Positions 13,391-15,684 of a DNA stretch of 15,684 bases are shown piece by piece (the first letter of the stretch is position 1; the number at the start of each line of letters is the position of its first letter). The translations under genes and the position numbers were made by a program. The notes beneath the pieces are model-generated. The model saw only the letters and a program-made list of their open reading frames with translations, had not been told where the DNA came from and made no database searches. The stretch lies in assembly GCA_025351545.1 (NCBI GenBank), contig JANXVQ010000210.1, forward strand, positions 1 through 15,684, in the 5' to 3' direction. The DNA comes from Spirosoma sp. Its GTDB lineage: Bacteria; Bacteroidota; Bacteroidia; Cytophagales; Spirosomataceae.

Positions 13391-14260
13391 TCAATGCATT
13401 GGCAAACTCTTCACTTTGCCGCCAGCTACATCATCGACGCTGTGTTGAATGATAAATGCTTTTGGGTCTACTTCGTTTACCATCGTTCGTAATCGGCTAA
13501 TTTCCAGACGGGTAACAACGGTATATAGGACGCTGTCAATATCCTGGTGACTACCGTGTTTGCCGTATCCACCCTGGCCTTTCAGAATGGTTATACCCCA
13601 GCCCTGGTCAATGATGTGTTCCCGAATCAGCTCATTTTGCTTGGAAATAATAAGAATGGCGGTGTATTCTTCAATACCATGAATGATAAAATCCACTGTT
13701 TTCGAGGCAGCGAAATAGGTAATCATCGAATAAAGCGCCGGATTTATTCCTAAAAAGAAAGCCGCAGCGCCGAAAATAAGCACGTTAAGTACTAAAATTA
13801 CATCGCTCACTTTCAGAATCGGGCTACTCCGACTGATGAGCAACGCGGCAATTTCTGTTCCGTCCAATACGGCTCCTCCCCGCATGGCCAAACCAATACC
13901 GGCTCCGATGAAGAAACCACCGAAAACGGCTGTCAGCAAAAAATCGGGCGTAACATCCGGATAGGGAATAACGGCCAGACTGATTGATAAACCCGTAATA
14001 GCCAGCGTACTTTTAAGGGCAAACTGCTGACCAAATTGCCGATAGCCCAACCCAATGAAAGGCAAGTTGATGATTAATAACCAGATGGGAAGCGGTACAT
14101 TGATAAGCGAGGCCAGCAGCATTGAAATCCCCGTAACACCACCATCAATAAAATGACTCGATAACAGAAATCCTTTAATACCCATACCGGCACTAAGTAC
14201 GCCGGCAACAATAAGAATAGTGTCTTTTATGAGTCGATAAGAAGACGTATGGTTGGGCAT
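13391..14260 (-). CDS. YitT family membrane protein with C-terminal DUF2179 domain
   Basis: A 289-residue inner-membrane protein. Hydrophobic segments lie at about 12-33, 43-53, 57-72, 83-100, 107-126, 150-171 and 174-194. Family motifs are FIDGGVTGISM (37-47) and RGGAVLDGTEI (127-137). The C-terminal soluble part, about 200-278, is the DUF2179 domain (YTAILIISKQNE, GWGITILKGQGGYGK, VDPKAFIIQHSVDDV). YitT proteins are widespread in bacteria, and their transported substrate, if any, is not established. The start at 14260 gives a short polar N-terminus before the first helix. The gene is downstream of cysK on the same strand, but a REP-like palindrome lies in the 146-bp gap, so it probably has separate expression. 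Confidence 0.92.
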   Translation of the reverse strand: MPNHTSSYRLIKDTILIVAGVLSAGMGIKGFLLSSHFIDGGVTGISMLLASLINVPLPIWLLIINLPFIGLGYRQFGQQFALKSTLAITGLSISLAVIPYPDVTPDFLLTAVFGGFFIGAGIGLAMRGGAVLDGTEIAALLISRSSPILKVSDVILVLNVLIFGAAAFFLGINPALYSMITYFAASKTVDFIIHGIEEYTAILIISKQNELIREHIIDQGWGITILKGQGGYGKHGSHQDIDSVLYTVVTRLEISRLRTMVNEVDPKAFIIQHSVDDVAGGKVKSLPMH

Positions 14261-14315
14261 AATGTTGACAGGTGGATGTGGCTAAAGCGTGCAGTAAGCA
14301 GTATTGAATTAGCTG

Positions 14316-14399
14316 ATTGAGTGCTACTTATCTGATGTTACGTGACACCGGGTTAAAACCTGGTGTCGCGTAACATGACTACTCACTTATGCACTCAAT
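14316..14399. repeat. REP-like palindromic element between cysK and the YitT gene
   Basis: The core arms at 14335-14354 and 14357-14376 are 20 nt long with two differences, both G-T wobbles if transcribed on the plus strand. The centre, CACCGGGTT-AA-AACCTGGTG (14346-14365), matches the units in the element at 9027-9108. Outer 9-bp arms, ATTGAGTGC (14316-14324) and GCACTCAAT (14391-14399), surround it. It starts 7 nt downstream of the cysK stop on the minus strand, so it may act as a cysK transcript end. Confidence 0.75.
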
Positions 14400-14406
14400 T
14401 ATTTCC

Positions 14407-15315
14407 TTAATACAGCCCGTCTATTGACAGGTAACGCTCGCCCGTGTCATAACAGAACGTCAGAATTCGGCTACCGGGGGTAAGGTCAGGTAATTTTTTT
14501 GCAACAGCGGCCAGTGATGCTCCTGTCGAAACGCCAACAAACGTGCCTTCTTCCCGAGCCGAACGGCGGGACATTTCATAGGCTTCGTCTTTGCTCACCT
14601 GAATTGTGCCATCCAATAAATCGGTATGCAGGTTTTGGGGAATAAAGCCCGCACCGATGCCCTGAATTGGGTGTGGGCCCGGCGCACCACCGCTTATAAC
14701 CGGCGATAATTCGGGCTCTACGGCGTAGATTTTTAGCTTAGGGAATTTCTGCTTTAACACCTGACCCACACCGGTAATGTGCCCGCCCGTACCAACACCG
14801 GTAATCAACACGTCGAAACCATCCGGAAAATCGGCCAGAATTTCCTGCGCCGTTGTATTAATGTGGGCGTCTATGTTCGCCTGATTCTCGAACTGCTGGG
14901 GCATCCAGGAATCAGGTGTTTGGGAAACGAGTTCTTTGGCTCGTTCAATCGCTCCTTTCATCCCTTTCTCGCGGGGTGTCAAGTCAAACTCAGCCCCGTA
15001 AGCCGCCATAATTTTACGCCGTTCGATGCTCATGGATTCCGGCATGACCAGAATGATTTTGTAGCCTTTCACAGCGGCAACCATTGCCAGTCCGATGCCC
15101 GTATTTCCCGATGTTGGCTCAATAATAGTGCTGTCGGTATTGAGTAATCCCTTGGCTTCGGCATCCTCAATCATGGCCAGTGCAATACGGTCTTTTATGC
15201 TAGCGCCGGGATTCGCCCTCTCTAACTTGGTCCAGACTTCGTATCCCGGAAATAACCGATTGATACGTACATGGGGAGTGTTGCCAATCGTGTCGAGAAT
15301 GGTAGTGGCTTTCAT
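14407..15315 (-). CDS. cysK: Cysteine synthase (O-acetylserine sulfhydrylase)
   Basis: A 302-residue PLP enzyme making L-cysteine from O-acetylserine and sulfide in the cytoplasm. Lys41 in [11 protein letters not shown] (35-45) is the PLP Schiff-base residue. PTSGNTG (67-73) is the substrate loop, followed later by the phosphate-binding [10 protein letters not shown] and [26 protein letters not shown] and [11 protein letters not shown] complete the CysK pattern. Where E. coli CysK has GTGGT, this protein has GTGGH, which I take as a normal variant. The ATG at 15315 begins [14 protein letters not shown], the standard N-terminus. It lies 81 bp downstream of the serine acetyltransferase gene on the same strand, so the two very likely form a cysE-cysK operon. 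The 81-bp gap holds no strong hairpin. Confidence 0.96.
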   Translation of the reverse strand: MKATTILDTIGNTPHVRINRLFPGYEVWTKLERANPGASIKDRIALAMIEDAEAKGLLNTDSTIIEPTSGNTGIGLAMVAAVKGYKIILVMPESMSIERRKIMAAYGAEFDLTPREKGMKGAIERAKELVSQTPDSWMPQQFENQANIDAHINTTAQEILADFPDGFDVLITGVGTGGHITGVGQVLKQKFPKLKIYAVEPELSPVISGGAPGPHPIQGIGAGFIPQNLHTDLLDGTIQVSKDEAYEMSRRSAREEGTFVGVSTGASLAAVAKKLPDLTPGSRILTFCYDTGERYLSIDGLY

Positions 15316-15396
15316 AAATAGTCAGAAAAAGAGTTGTTAGGAGATTGCGTTGTACAGAAACTAACTGGAACGGGAATTACCAGGTAGCTTGTTGGA

Positions 15397-15684
<288 letters not shown>

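Overview
The window looks like chromosomal DNA of a Bacteroidota bacterium of the order Cytophagales. A Spirosoma-like genus is my best guess, from family content and style only. Supporting signs are a DUF2723 membrane glycosyltransferase, a large TonB-dependent receptor of the outer-membrane beta-barrel family with a carboxypeptidase-regulatory N-terminus, a YitT/DUF2179 protein, weak or absent Shine-Dalgarno sequences, and one good TAnnTTTG-type -7 element. Base composition is even. I see no tRNA, rRNA, transposase, phage gene, CRISPR array or recombination site.

Layout, left to right. Positions 1-5281 hold four minus-strand genes: the DUF2723 glycosyltransferase, folD, a DUF4385 gene and a pyridoxamine-phosphate-oxidase-like flavoprotein. 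A 171-bp divergent gap leads to plus-strand genes for an SRAP/YedK abasic-site protein and an 882-residue TonB-dependent receptor. The receptor converges on a minus-strand ROK sugar kinase, and a long near-perfect inverted repeat fills the gap between them. A divergent 261-bp gap then leads to plus-strand genes for a peroxiredoxin, a SAM methyltransferase, a TetR/AcrR regulator and an NmrA-like NAD(P)-binding protein. The last part is minus strand again: a YitT family membrane protein, cysteine synthase (cysK) and the 3' part of serine acetyltransferase (cysE), which runs off the right edge.

How the genes work together. The clearest functional pair is cysE-cysK, the two steps from serine to cysteine. 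The SAT ends in isoleucine, as expected for formation of the cysteine synthase complex. The TetR regulator and the NmrA-like gene probably form a small regulator/target unit. The other genes are housekeeping or stress functions with no obvious shared pathway: one-carbon metabolism, DNA repair, peroxide removal, sugar phosphorylation and outer-membrane transport.

I found no convincing new multi-gene system. The most interesting unexplained material is intergenic. There is a REP-like palindrome family (core CACCGGGTT-n-AACCnGGTG, three units at two sites), a 16-bp-arm hairpin in front of the methyltransferase, a 12-bp-arm repeat in front of folD, and a perfect 17-bp operator-like palindrome in front of the DUF4385 gene. 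No gap between genes exceeds 300 bases.
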